In this document: piece by piece, positions 8,317 through 16,293 of the stretch
Numbering within the stretch: the stretch's first letter is position 1
How the letters are laid out: every line of letters starts with the position of its first letter
Origin: Candidatus Andeanibacterium colombiense
GTDB lineage: Bacteria > Pseudomonadota > Alphaproteobacteria > Sphingomonadales > Sphingomonadaceae
Assembly (NCBI GenBank): GCA_029202985.1
Contig: CP119316.1
Coordinates: 1,240,001-1,304,000 of the forward strand
Direction of reading: 5' to 3'
Length of the DNA stretch: 64,000 nucleotides
The notes under the pieces: generated by a model
What the model was told of the DNA's origin: nothing
Databases searched by the model: none
The model's input: the letters and a program-made list of their open reading frames with translations, nothing else
Position numbers and translations under genes: made by a program

Positions 8317-9885
8317 ATGCGCGCGACAACTCCCTCCTTCCTCTGGTTTGCGGATGGTGCGGGAGCCATCGCAATGGCTGCCGCCCTCGCCAGCGCCGCG
8401 CATTTTGGTCTCACAACGTCCAACCGCGAGGGATTGCTGGCGTCTTTGGCGGGACTGATAATCGCGGCGGCGGCGCGTGCAGGTGTTCAGGCAGCCGCGA
8501 CGGGGTCCGGCCAGAAGGCAGCGGTACGAGCCAAGCAGGGCTGGCGGCGACGCGCTTTTGTCGCGGTCCTCACAGCCTCCGCCGGTTCGCGGACCATGCT
8601 TGGCGAACAGGTCGCCGACACAACAGACCGGATCGAGGATCTGGATGGCTATTATGCCCGCTTTCTGCCGCTGCGTTATTCCGCAGTGGCGACGCCGCTG
8701 CTCATCGCAGCTGCTGCGGCAATGGCGAGTTGGGTGGCTGCAGCGCTCCTGCTGGCGACGCTCGCGCCGTTTGTGCTGGGAATGATCCTGGCGGGCACGG
8801 CTGCCAGCCGCGCTGCCGCCCGCCAGCTCGGCACACTCAGCCGCCTGTCTGGCCTGTTCATCGATCGGGTCAGGGCCCTGCCGGTCATCATCAGCTTCGG
8901 GGCGCAGGAAAGGATCAGCCGGCAGCTGGCCGAGGCCACGCACGAAGTCGCAAACCGCACTCTGACCGTACTGCGGGTCGCTTTCCTGTCGAGCGCGGTC
9001 CTTGAATTCTTCGCCGCTCTCTCGGTTGCGCTGGTGGCGGTCTATTGCGGCTTCAACCTGCTGGGATTGCTGCCCTTCCCAGCACCGGAGACCCTCGATC
9101 TTCGTCGCGCGCTCTTCGTGCTGGTGCTGGCGCCGGAATTCTATCTGCCGATGCGCCGGTTGGCCGCGGCCTATCACGACAAGCAGATCGGGGAAGCAGC
9201 AATGGCGCGCCTTGCGGCGCTGCCTCCACCCTCGCCCGATCCCGCGCCCGCTCCCTTGCTGCGAGCCCCGGCAATCGCAATCGATAGTTTGATCGTGGAT
9301 TATGGCGAACGGCAGGTGGGACCATTTACGCTAACCATCCCCGCCGGCCGTATGACCGTGCTGTCAGGGCCGACCGGAACTGGAAAAACCAGCCTGTTGA
9401 ACGCTTTGATCGGCCTCGCTCCGGCAAGGGGCGCCATCCTGGTCGACCGCGGGCCGTTGGCGAAGGTGGGTCTGCGCGGCCAGGTCAGTTGGGCAGGTCA
9501 GGCGACCGCGCTTCTGCCTGGCACGATCGCGGACAATATCCGGTTGGCGCGGCCCGGCGCATCGGATCGGGACGTGGAGGATGCCGCTCGCCGCGCGGGG
9601 CTGCTTGCCTTGGTTATAAGGCGCTCTGCGGGCCTCGCCACGCGGCTGGATGCACGCGGTTCGGGTCTTTCCGGCGGTGAGCGCCGCCGGATCGGCATCG
9701 CGCGCGCGCTGCTGCGCGACGCGCACCTGTGGTTGCTCGATGAACCGACAGCAGATCTGGACCGCCAGTCTGCCGATGCGATCATGCATGAAATCCGCCA
9801 GGCGACCGCCGGCCGGACCATCCTGATCGTGACCCACGATCCGCGCATCGCGGCAATTGCCGACCAGCATGTGAGCCTGGCATGA
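8317..9885 (+). CDS. cydD: Thiol reductant ABC exporter subunit CydD
   Basis: 522-residue fusion of a membrane domain and an ABC ATPase, somewhat shorter than E. coli CydD. The ATPase part has a Walker A (GPTGTGKTSLLN), signature LSGGERRR and Walker B (LWLLDEPTADLD). With CydC it exports glutathione/cysteine or haem-related thiols to the periplasm, needed for assembly of cytochrome bd. No strong ribosome site is seen; TATGAT at 8291-8296 could be a -10. It is transcribed divergently from cydABX and overlaps cydC by ATGA. Confidence 0.93.
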   Translation: MRATTPSFLWFADGAGAIAMAAALASAAHFGLTTSNREGLLASLAGLIIAAAARAGVQAAATGSGQKAAVRAKQGWRRRAFVAVLTASAGSRTMLGEQVADTTDRIEDLDGYYARFLPLRYSAVATPLLIAAAAAMASWVAAALLLATLAPFVLGMILAGTAASRAAARQLGTLSRLSGLFIDRVRALPVIISFGAQERISRQLAEATHEVANRTLTVLRVAFLSSAVLEFFAALSVALVAVYCGFNLLGLLPFPAPETLDLRRALFVLVLAPEFYLPMRRLAAAYHDKQIGEAAMARLAALPPPSPDPAPAPLLRAPAIAIDSLIVDYGERQVGPFTLTIPAGRMTVLSGPTGTGKTSLLNALIGLAPARGAILVDRGPLAKVGLRGQVSWAGQATALLPGTIADNIRLARPGASDRDVEDAARRAGLLALVIRRSAGLATRLDARGSGLSGGERRRIGIARALLRDAHLWLLDEPTADLDRQSADAIMHEIRQATAGRTILIVTHDPRIAAIADQHVSLA

Positions 9886-11474
9886 TCGATTTAGACCTCC
9901 AGGCCCTGCTGTCGAGCGCGAGCCGTGAGCAGCGCCGGTCAATGCGTTTTGCGATCCTCTACGCGATCATGGCGGTCGTAAGCGCCGTAGCGTTACTGGG
10001 CCTGTCAGGCTGGTTCATCACCTGCGCTGCACTGGCGGGCATTGCGGGCATCGCCGCAGTCCAGGCGTTCAACTATCTCCTGCCGAGCGCCGCCATCCGC
10101 CTGCTGGCGATCGTCCGGACCCTGTCGCGCTATGGCGAACGCGTTCAGGGCCACAAGGCAGCGCTTCAAACGCTAGCCACCATCCGGGCGGATATCTTTC
10201 AACGCTTCGTCGAGGCGCCCGACATGGGCCGCGTCTCAGGCGACATGGCGGCCGCCCTGCTGCAAGATGTCGAAGCGCTGGAAGACCGCTTCATCCGCAT
10301 GCCCGGCACGCTGGGGGCGTTTGCAGGCGCCGGCGCCGCTTTGCTGTTATGCGCCGCGGCGGGCTGGGCCGCCGCCATGGCGGTTTTCGCCATCGTAATC
10401 ATGACCTTGGGGACATCATACTTGCTGGCCGGGCGCCTCCTCCCCGCCCCGGCGCGTCGGATTCAGGACGCGATCGCCCGGCTCAAGCAAGATGTCGTGG
10501 AATATGCCGCCTGTTCGGCGGAGATCGTCGCCTATATTTTGGGGGAGAGCGTCGAAGATGATCTGCACAGACGTGCGGCGGAAATGGATCGGGCTCGGCT
10601 CGCATTTGCGCGCGGCGAAGCGCTGCTGGCGGCGATCGTCACGCTGATGGGCGGCATCGCGATGGCTGCGGTCATCGCGCTATCCACCGCGCCGCTTCCC
10701 GTGACGCTGCTGGCCGGACTTGCGGCCGCCGGCGCGATCGAGGCGAGTGGCGCAGCGGTACGCTCAATCGGGCGCGACGCGACGGTCGCCGCAGGGTTCC
10801 ATCGGCTCTCAAGCCTGGTCGCCCGCACGCACCAGCCGCCCTTGGCGCGACTGCCTCTGCAGGGGATGCGGATCACGATCGGAACAGGTGCCGATGCAAT
10901 TGAGATGCGATCCGGCGCCAGGCTGGCGGTCACCGGCCTGTCCGGCAGTGGCAAGACAACGCTCCTCACCTTACTCGCCGGCTTGCATGACAATAGTGGC
11001 GTGGCGGTTACCATCGACGGCCGCCCAATGGCCGATTGCCCGGCACCGGATCGCCGGTCGCTGTTCGCGCTGTCGCCCCAGGATGCGCAGGTGATTGCCG
11101 GCACGATCGCCGACAATCTCCGGCTTGCGCGCTCCCGCCTGTCCGACGCAGCGCTGTGGGATGCCCTAGGACTCGCTTGCCTTGCCGATGAGGTTCGCGC
11201 GATGCCGCAAGGCCTGATGACCTGGATCGGGGATAGCGGAGCACAGCTATCCGGGGGTCAGCGCAAGCGGCTGTCCCTTGCCAGAGCCTTGCTCGCCGGG
11301 CGTCCGTGGCTGCTGCTGGACGAACCCAGCGAAGGCTTGGACGTGGCGACCGAACAGCAGTTGAAAGGCAATCTCGCCGCCTGGCTGGACAGGACACAAT
11401 CCGGGCTGATCGTGGTCACGCACCGGCCCGCGATGCTCGCGTTGGCAGACCGGCGGTTGACGATCGCGACCTAA
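9882..11474 (+). CDS. cydC: Thiol reductant ABC exporter subunit CydC
   Basis: 530 residues: N-terminal transmembrane domain with the CydC hallmark LSGWFITCAALAG and a C-terminal ATPase with Walker A GLSGSGKTTLLTLLAG, signature LSGGQRKRLSLARALLAG and Walker B LLLDEPSEGLD. Partner of CydD in the heterodimeric exporter. The start overlaps the cydD stop by 4 bases, so translation is coupled. The gene ends at a GC-rich hairpin shared with the convergent arsR gene. Confidence 0.94.
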   Translation: MIDLDLQALLSSASREQRRSMRFAILYAIMAVVSAVALLGLSGWFITCAALAGIAGIAAVQAFNYLLPSAAIRLLAIVRTLSRYGERVQGHKAALQTLATIRADIFQRFVEAPDMGRVSGDMAAALLQDVEALEDRFIRMPGTLGAFAGAGAALLLCAAAGWAAAMAVFAIVIMTLGTSYLLAGRLLPAPARRIQDAIARLKQDVVEYAACSAEIVAYILGESVEDDLHRRAAEMDRARLAFARGEALLAAIVTLMGGIAMAAVIALSTAPLPVTLLAGLAAAGAIEASGAAVRSIGRDATVAAGFHRLSSLVARTHQPPLARLPLQGMRITIGTGADAIEMRSGARLAVTGLSGSGKTTLLTLLAGLHDNSGVAVTIDGRPMADCPAPDRRSLFALSPQDAQVIAGTIADNLRLARSRLSDAALWDALGLACLADEVRAMPQGLMTWIGDSGAQLSGGQRKRLSLARALLAGRPWLLLDEPSEGLDVATEQQLKGNLAAWLDRTQSGLIVVTHRPAMLALADRRLTIAT

Positions 11475-11478
11475 GGCG

Positions 11479-11505
11479 AGCCTCGCCGCAGAGGCGGCGG
11501 AGGCT
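11479..11505. terminator. Hairpin between convergent cydC and arsR
   Basis: AGCCTCGCCGC, loop AGAG, GCGGCGGAGGCT: an 11-bp stem with one bulged G lying exactly between the two stops. No T run, so it could work as a bidirectional transcription barrier rather than a classical intrinsic terminator. Confidence 0.5.
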
Positions 11506-11884
11506 AGAGAATCTTTGCGAACATCGCCGCGGATCCGCGTGAGCGCCGCGAGGTCGGATGCCCCGTCTGGCTGGCTGCCTCGCCCGGAGCCAGACTGGCC
11601 AGCCCACCCAGAAAGCGAGCGACTGTTTCCAGCGCTTCCGCCGCGACGCTGTAATAGACCTGTTTTGCAGCCCGCCGCGTCGTTACAAGCTCCGCCTTGC
11701 GCAGGATGGCAAGCTGTTGCGAGAGCCCCGGTTGACCGATGCCGGTTAGCGCCTCGAGTTCGCCAACCGATTTCTCGCCTTCCGCAAAGATCGTGTCCAT
11801 CAGGCGCAGCCGGGTTTCATGACCGAGCGCGCGCATCGTCTCGGCGATCGCTCCTATCTGCTCGTCGGATAGACTATCCGCCAT
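11504..11884 (-). CDS. ArsR-family winged-helix regulator
   Basis: 126 residues. The segment EGEKSVGELEALTGIGQ...LSQQLAILRKAELV is a winged-helix recognition region resembling the sulfide/persulfide sensors of the BigR/YgaV group. The protein has no cysteine at all, so it cannot sense through the disulfide or persulfide switch of those relatives. The ATG at 11884 has GGGGGAG upstream and overlaps the peroxiredoxin stop by 11 bases, making a two-gene operon. A probable autoregulator of that operon through the dyad at 12590-12613. Confidence 0.88.
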   Translation of the reverse strand: MADSLSDEQIGAIAETMRALGHETRLRLMDTIFAEGEKSVGELEALTGIGQPGLSQQLAILRKAELVTTRRAAKQVYYSVAAEALETVARFLGGLASLAPGEAASQTGHPTSRRSRGSAAMFAKIL

Positions 11885-12548
11885 CGGAATCTCCCCCTTT
11901 CCGATCAGGCCGGATCCTGCAAAACCAGCGAGGGTCATCCATTCCCCCGATGAGGGAGGCCTGATCTTGATATGGCGGCAAGAGAACATCGTCGCCCGGA
12001 TGCCAGCCTTCGGGCGTAACCACATTGTCGATATCGATCCGCTGCAGCGCAGCCAGCACTCGTAGCATCTCCTCGACCGACCGACCGACCGTGGCGGGAT
12101 AGCTGATCATCGCCCGGACGGTCCCTTCCGGATCGATGAAATAGGTGGAGCGCATCGTCGCTGCATCCGGTGACCGGTCGGAGATCATGCCGTAAGCACG
12201 GCCGATCACAAGCGAGGGATCTTCGACGATCGGGAAGCTGACCGTGACATCGAAGGATTCGCGAATGGCCTTGATCCACGCCAGATGGGAATAGAGGCTA
12301 TCCACGGACACGGCGAGAAGGTCGCACCCGAGCGCGTTGAAACGATCCGAGGCCCGCGCCAGCGCGACGAACTCACTGGTGCAGACCGGCGTAAAGTCTG
12401 CGGGGTGGGAAAACAGGACCAACCAGCGCCCGCGGAAATCCGAGAGGTTCTTTACCCCCATCGTGGTGCGTGCCCGGAAATTGGGGGCGGGATCCCCGAT
12501 CTGGAGCATAGCGGTGGAGCCGGCGATGGCGGCAGTCATCTCGGGCAT
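11874..12548 (-). CDS. 1-Cys-type peroxiredoxin (AhpC/TSA family)
   Basis: 224 residues. The active-site motif HPADFTPVCTSEF carries the peroxidatic cysteine with the conserved Pro and Thr; a second cysteine sits near the C-terminus (DDPRWFCRI). Length and the C-terminal extension match the Prx6-like group, which reduces peroxides and alkyl peroxides in the cytosol. Either ATG 12548 or ATG 12539 may be used. Linkage to an ArsR regulator and to cytochrome bd genes suggests a respiratory/oxidative stress unit, which is inference. Confidence 0.93.
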   Translation of the reverse strand: MPEMTAAIAGSTAMLQIGDPAPNFRARTTMGVKNLSDFRGRWLVLFSHPADFTPVCTSEFVALARASDRFNALGCDLLAVSVDSLYSHLAWIKAIRESFDVTVSFPIVEDPSLVIGRAYGMISDRSPDAATMRSTYFIDPEGTVRAMISYPATVGRSVEEMLRVLAALQRIDIDNVVTPEGWHPGDDVLLPPYQDQASLIGGMDDPRWFCRIRPDRKGGDSDGG

Positions 12549-12589
12549 TACGGTCTTTCAGTCAGCGCGCCAGAACCCTGCCAAGCCGA

Positions 12590-12613
12590 TACATGATTAC
12601 ATAAGACATGTAA
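12590..12613 (-). promoter_or_regulatory. Nested dyad upstream of the peroxiredoxin gene, probable ArsR operator
   Basis: Two overlapping inverted repeats: TACATG-N11-CATGTA and TTACAT-N5-ATGTAA, about 45 bases before the gene in an AT-rich patch. ArsR-family operators are usually such AT-rich dyads. Assignment to the linked regulator is inference. Confidence 0.45.
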
Positions 12614-12750
12614 GCAACAAATTGCGAGTAAAGGTCGCACGCGCGCCTCGCCATTGCCTGTCCCTCGTCGGCGAAATAGCAACTGAGGGGTTTTTTGGTC
12701 CGAGATGGTCCCGGCCGTCCGGCGAGTTTTATGTGACGGTTTGAGCGCCG

Positions 12751-13938
12751 TTAAAGCTCTCTGTGTTGCGCGCGCTGCACCCGGTCGATCGAGCTTTCGC
12801 GGCGGACGTCGCGCGGCAGGCGGCCGAAGAATTCCTTGAACGCCGTCGAGAAGCTCGCCTGGCTGCGATAGCCGACCGCGTTTGCCACTTCGCTGATCGG
12901 GATATGCCGGGTGGAGAGCAGGCTCATCGCGTGCTGCATGCGATGCCGGTTCGCGAATTCGAACACGGTCATACCGTAGATCAGCTTGAACCCGGCCTTG
13001 AGCTTGTTCGTGTTGGTGCCGATCGCGCGGGCCAGCGCGGGGATGGTGAGCGGCGGCGAAAACTGGGTGCTGAGCAGCTGCCGGGCGCGGTCGAAAATCG
13101 CGAGGTCGCGGTCGCTGAAAGTGAAATTGTCCGCGCGCTCATCGCGGAAGGAAGCGATCGCGTTCGCGACGAAGCAGGACAGTTCGATCACCTTGGCTTC
13201 GGCGAAACTGGTCCGGCGCATGCCGGTAAAATCGCTTTTTATCAGCAGACCCAGCGCTGCCTGAATGTCGGGATGGATCGGCAATTGCGCGATCACCGTC
13301 TCTTCCAGATCGACCCGCAGCAGTGGGTTGCCGTCGTCGCCCGTCAGCCCGAACCTGCCGCTCATGGTCCTGGGCGCGACATAGAGGCTGACCAGCACGC
13401 GCGGCCCCGGCGGGCAATGAATAACATAGCGCGTATCCACGCCCTGACGGCACACCATCATGTTTGCGCAGCGCACCGCCATGTCGGTATTCTTGTCGTC
13501 GACCAGCGTGGTATCGCCCTCGATCGGGAAATGCGCCTCAACGAACGGCTCGCTCGGCACGATCTCCTGCCGCGGATAGTGGTAGTCGCATTTGGTGACG
13601 ATCGCGAAAATCTCGTCACGGATAGAGATCATTTCCCAGTTGTTGTCGCTGCCCTCGCCCGGGATCGGGATGATCGCGTGGACCAGGCCGCAGTCGGGTA
13701 CTTCGGTCACATAGTCGGCCCAGCGGTCAGATTTCAGCGCGCCGAAAGCCTCCCTGAGGGTAGCGCCGGGTCCGGCCAGCAGCGTGCGAAACAGGCCGTA
13801 GTTCGCGTCGTCGGCATCGTCGGGAGCGCGGGTGCTCTGCATTTCGGCGAATACCTCCTCGCCGGTCGGAAAGCCGGCGAGGAAATTTGAGCACGTCAGC
13901 GCCGGATTGGGAATGGTCCTGATTGCGAGTGTGCTCAC
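12751..13938 (-). CDS. AraC-family transcriptional regulator
   Basis: About 395 residues. The C-terminal hundred residues form the double helix-turn-helix: IPALARAIGTNTNKL and later ISEVANAVGYRSQASFSTAF, the best conserved part. The first 290 residues are not a recognised sugar-binding cupin and probably sense an unknown ligand. I chose GTG at 13938, preceded by CGGGAG, 20 bases after the symporter stop; the open frame continues far upstream but overlaps the symporter. It is the last gene after the receptor, secreted protein and symporter and probably controls them. Confidence 0.85.
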   Translation of the reverse strand: MSTLAIRTIPNPALTCSNFLAGFPTGEEVFAEMQSTRAPDDADDANYGLFRTLLAGPGATLREAFGALKSDRWADYVTEVPDCGLVHAIIPIPGEGSDNNWEMISIRDEIFAIVTKCDYHYPRQEIVPSEPFVEAHFPIEGDTTLVDDKNTDMAVRCANMMVCRQGVDTRYVIHCPPGPRVLVSLYVAPRTMSGRFGLTGDDGNPLLRVDLEETVIAQLPIHPDIQAALGLLIKSDFTGMRRTSFAEAKVIELSCFVANAIASFRDERADNFTFSDRDLAIFDRARQLLSTQFSPPLTIPALARAIGTNTNKLKAGFKLIYGMTVFEFANRHRMQHAMSLLSTRHIPISEVANAVGYRSQASFSTAFKEFFGRLPRDVRRESSIDRVQRAQHREL

Positions 13939-13958
13939 CGGACCGCTCCCGCCACCCG

Positions 13959-15335
13959 CTAGAGCCCCGCCAGCAGCGCGACGATAGCAGCCGGCGCGAG
14001 ATAGCGTAGGATCAGCCGCCAATAGGTGATCAACCAGCCGTCGCCCAATTCCGCGTTCACCGTCACCCGGCGTACACCCCAACCGACGAACAGCGCGATC
14101 AGCAGCGCGTTGAGCGGCAGCAGGATCAGCGCGATGCCCATGTCGAGCACGTCGAACACCCCGCTTTTGGCGAACAGCGGAATGAAGCTGAGCGGATGGA
14201 CATCGGCCATCAGGTTGAACGACAGCATCGACGGCAGCCCTACGAGCCAGATCGCCAGCCCGAGCAGCATACAAATCCGTGTGCGCCCGATCCGCACACG
14301 TTCCTCAAGCCAGGCGACGACCGGCTCGAGCATGCCGACCGCGCTGGTGAAGGCGCCGATCGCGATCAGGCCGAAGAACAGGATCGAGATCAGCCGCCCG
14401 CCGGTCATCTGGCCGAAGGCGATCGGCACGGTGACGAAGATCAGATTGGTGCCCTGATCGGGACTGAGGCCGAAATTGAACACGATCGGAAAGATCGCGA
14501 GGCCGGCCATCGACGCGACGATGACTACCGCGAGCGACAGCAGCGCGCTCGATTGCGGCAACGAGATGCCCGGCGGCACGAAGGCGCTATAGGTCATCAG
14601 CACGCCGATCCCGATCCCGGTGGAGAACAGCGCCTGACCGAAGGCCGCCAGCACCGCCTTGGCGGTCAGTTGTGAGAAATCGGGTGCGAACAGGAAGCCG
14701 CCTGCTTTCGCTAGGCCGAAATTGAAGGCGTTATAGATCACCATGAACAGCAGGATCGCGAACATCGCGGTGATCTTGATCTGCGAGATCCGCTCGATCC
14801 CGCCCTTGAGCCCGCGACTGACGACCAGCACCGCAGTAGCAATAAAGACCGCCTGCAGCGCAAGCAACCGCGCTGGCGAAGCCATCAGATCGCCGAAAGC
14901 GGCTTGCGACTGTTCTGGAGTGATACCGGCAAAGCCGTGGAACACCGAGAGCCGCGCGTAGTCGAGACACCAGCCCGCGATCACGCTGTAATAGCTCAGG
15001 CCGAAGAACGGGATCAGCAGGCTCAGCCACCCGATCGAACGCCAGCCGCCCCAAGCGCCTTCTTCGCGCACCATGCGGTTGACGCTGGCCACGGTGCTGC
15101 CGCTGCCGCGCTTGCCGATAAACATCTCGGCGAGGATCACCGGGATGCACAGCAGCGCGACGAACAGGATATAGACGAGCACGAAGGCACCGCCGCCATT
15201 GACCCCGGCGACGTAAGGAAAGCGCCACAGGCTGCCGAGCCCGATCGCGGCCGCGGTGGCAGAATAGAGGAAGCTGAGCTTCGAGCTCCACACCTCGCGA
15301 TGCGCGCCCTCCGCAGCTGCGGCGGTATCTGTCAT
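13959..15335 (-). CDS. Sodium-dependent amino-acid symporter (NSS/SLC6 family)
   Basis: 458 residues with about 11-12 membrane helices. The first helix shows the NSS signature LGSLWRFPYVAGVNGGGAF, split around the unwound substrate site as in LeuT. Members move amino acids, often hydrophobic or aromatic ones, together with sodium across the inner membrane. The ATG at 15335 follows GGGGAAG. It lies between a secreted protein and an AraC regulator behind a TonB receptor, so the four may form one uptake route. Tryptophan or another aromatic amino acid is a guess suggested by the kynurenine and Phe pathways nearby. Confidence 0.92.
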   Translation of the reverse strand: MTDTAAAAEGAHREVWSSKLSFLYSATAAAIGLGSLWRFPYVAGVNGGGAFVLVYILFVALLCIPVILAEMFIGKRGSGSTVASVNRMVREEGAWGGWRSIGWLSLLIPFFGLSYYSVIAGWCLDYARLSVFHGFAGITPEQSQAAFGDLMASPARLLALQAVFIATAVLVVSRGLKGGIERISQIKITAMFAILLFMVIYNAFNFGLAKAGGFLFAPDFSQLTAKAVLAAFGQALFSTGIGIGVLMTYSAFVPPGISLPQSSALLSLAVVIVASMAGLAIFPIVFNFGLSPDQGTNLIFVTVPIAFGQMTGGRLISILFFGLIAIGAFTSAVGMLEPVVAWLEERVRIGRTRICMLLGLAIWLVGLPSMLSFNLMADVHPLSFIPLFAKSGVFDVLDMGIALILLPLNALLIALFVGWGVRRVTVNAELGDGWLITYWRLILRYLAPAAIVALLAGL

Positions 15336-15360
15336 GAAGTCTTCCCCGGGGTCAGGATCA

Positions 15361-16212
15361 TCAGAGCGGCTTGCCGTCGGGGTCGAGCAGGAGCGGCTGG
15401 CCCGAGGCATCGGTGGGATTGCGGTTGTTGTCCATGCACACCGCCTCGACCAGGCTCGTGTCGCGGGTACGCAGCATGGTCTGGGTCACCACCCACGGTT
15501 CGGTCATGATCCCCGGGTCGATCATGGTGACGCGCACCTGAATCTCGTCCGGACCGGTCTGGGTCCAGCGTTCCTCGACATGCATCGCGCTGGTGAACGG
15601 GATATGCGGTTCGATCTGGACCTTGTCGCCGCCGCGCAGGCCGACCGTATCGACGAACAACGTCTTGCCGTCCCAATGCCCGATCGAATCCCCGTAAAAG
15701 CCGGGCTCGATGTCAGCGGCCGCGGGATGGCTGCGCCCGTCCATATAGATCATCCGGTATTCGCGATTATCGTACAGCATCATCGCGCGATTGCCGGAGA
15801 ACTGAATCTCGAACGAAGCCGGATAGGCGAGCAGATAGGGGACCCCCACCGGCATGCAGTTCGCTGTGGGATTGTAGCGCGTCTTGCCTTGCGAAAGCTC
15901 CTTGCGGATCGTCTCGCGCAATTGCCGCGCTTCTGGATTGAGCGGCGGCGGATAGCGTTCGCGCACCGCGGGATCGAGATATTCCTCTTCCGACAGGAAC
16001 CCGCTGAAGCCGAGGCGGATCACCATCCAGGTGCCGTTCATGCTCCAATCCTGCTCCAGCGCGCGCTGCTCTTCGGTCAGCGGCGGAGGAACCGTGGCTG
16101 TCTGGGCGACAGCGGAGACGCATAGAAAGGGGGCCGTAAGCAGCGCGAGGCCGAGGGCCGAACGCCATCTCCGGGGCTTAAGCCATGCATTCCCGGACTG
16201 CTGCGAACGCAT
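15361..16212 (-). CDS. Secreted protein of unknown function
   Basis: 283 residues with a signal peptide (hydrophobic stretch ALGLALLTAPFLCVSAVAQ). The mature part contains YDNREYRMIYMDGRSHP and, later, GDSIGHWDGKTLFVDTVGL, motifs I have seen in secreted proteins of uncertain function that often accompany TonB receptors and DUF6152 proteins. GGGAGG lies 7 bases before the ATG. It starts about 80 bases after the receptor gene and ends 25 bases before the symporter. No catalytic motif that I can name. Confidence 0.75.
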   Translation of the reverse strand: MRSQQSGNAWLKPRRWRSALGLALLTAPFLCVSAVAQTATVPPPLTEEQRALEQDWSMNGTWMVIRLGFSGFLSEEEYLDPAVRERYPPPLNPEARQLRETIRKELSQGKTRYNPTANCMPVGVPYLLAYPASFEIQFSGNRAMMLYDNREYRMIYMDGRSHPAAADIEPGFYGDSIGHWDGKTLFVDTVGLRGGDKVQIEPHIPFTSAMHVEERWTQTGPDEIQVRVTMIDPGIMTEPWVVTQTMLRTRDTSLVEAVCMDNNRNPTDASGQPLLLDPDGKPL

Positions 16213-16250
16213 CTATGCGCCTCCCTGTCGGACCACCATCAAAGGCAATA

Positions 16251-16283
16251 CGCGGACCGTGGGAAAATCCCTCACGGCCCGCG
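16251..16283 (-). terminator. Hairpin just after the TonB receptor gene
   Basis: CGCGGACCGT ... ACGGCCCGCG with one mismatch, and an inner GGG/CCC, 10 bases past the receptor stop. No T run. It may attenuate read-through, making the genes behind it less expressed than the receptor. Confidence 0.5.
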
Positions 16284-16293
16284 CATTTTCGGA

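Noticed and set aside
8284..9177. Long minus-strand frame opposite cydD
   Set aside because: Composition is Gln/Arg-rich and lacks any motif, while the plus strand encodes a clear ABC exporter.
13939..14274. N-terminal extension of the AraC regulator
   Set aside because: It overlaps the symporter in another frame and has no domain; GTG 13938 has a ribosome site.
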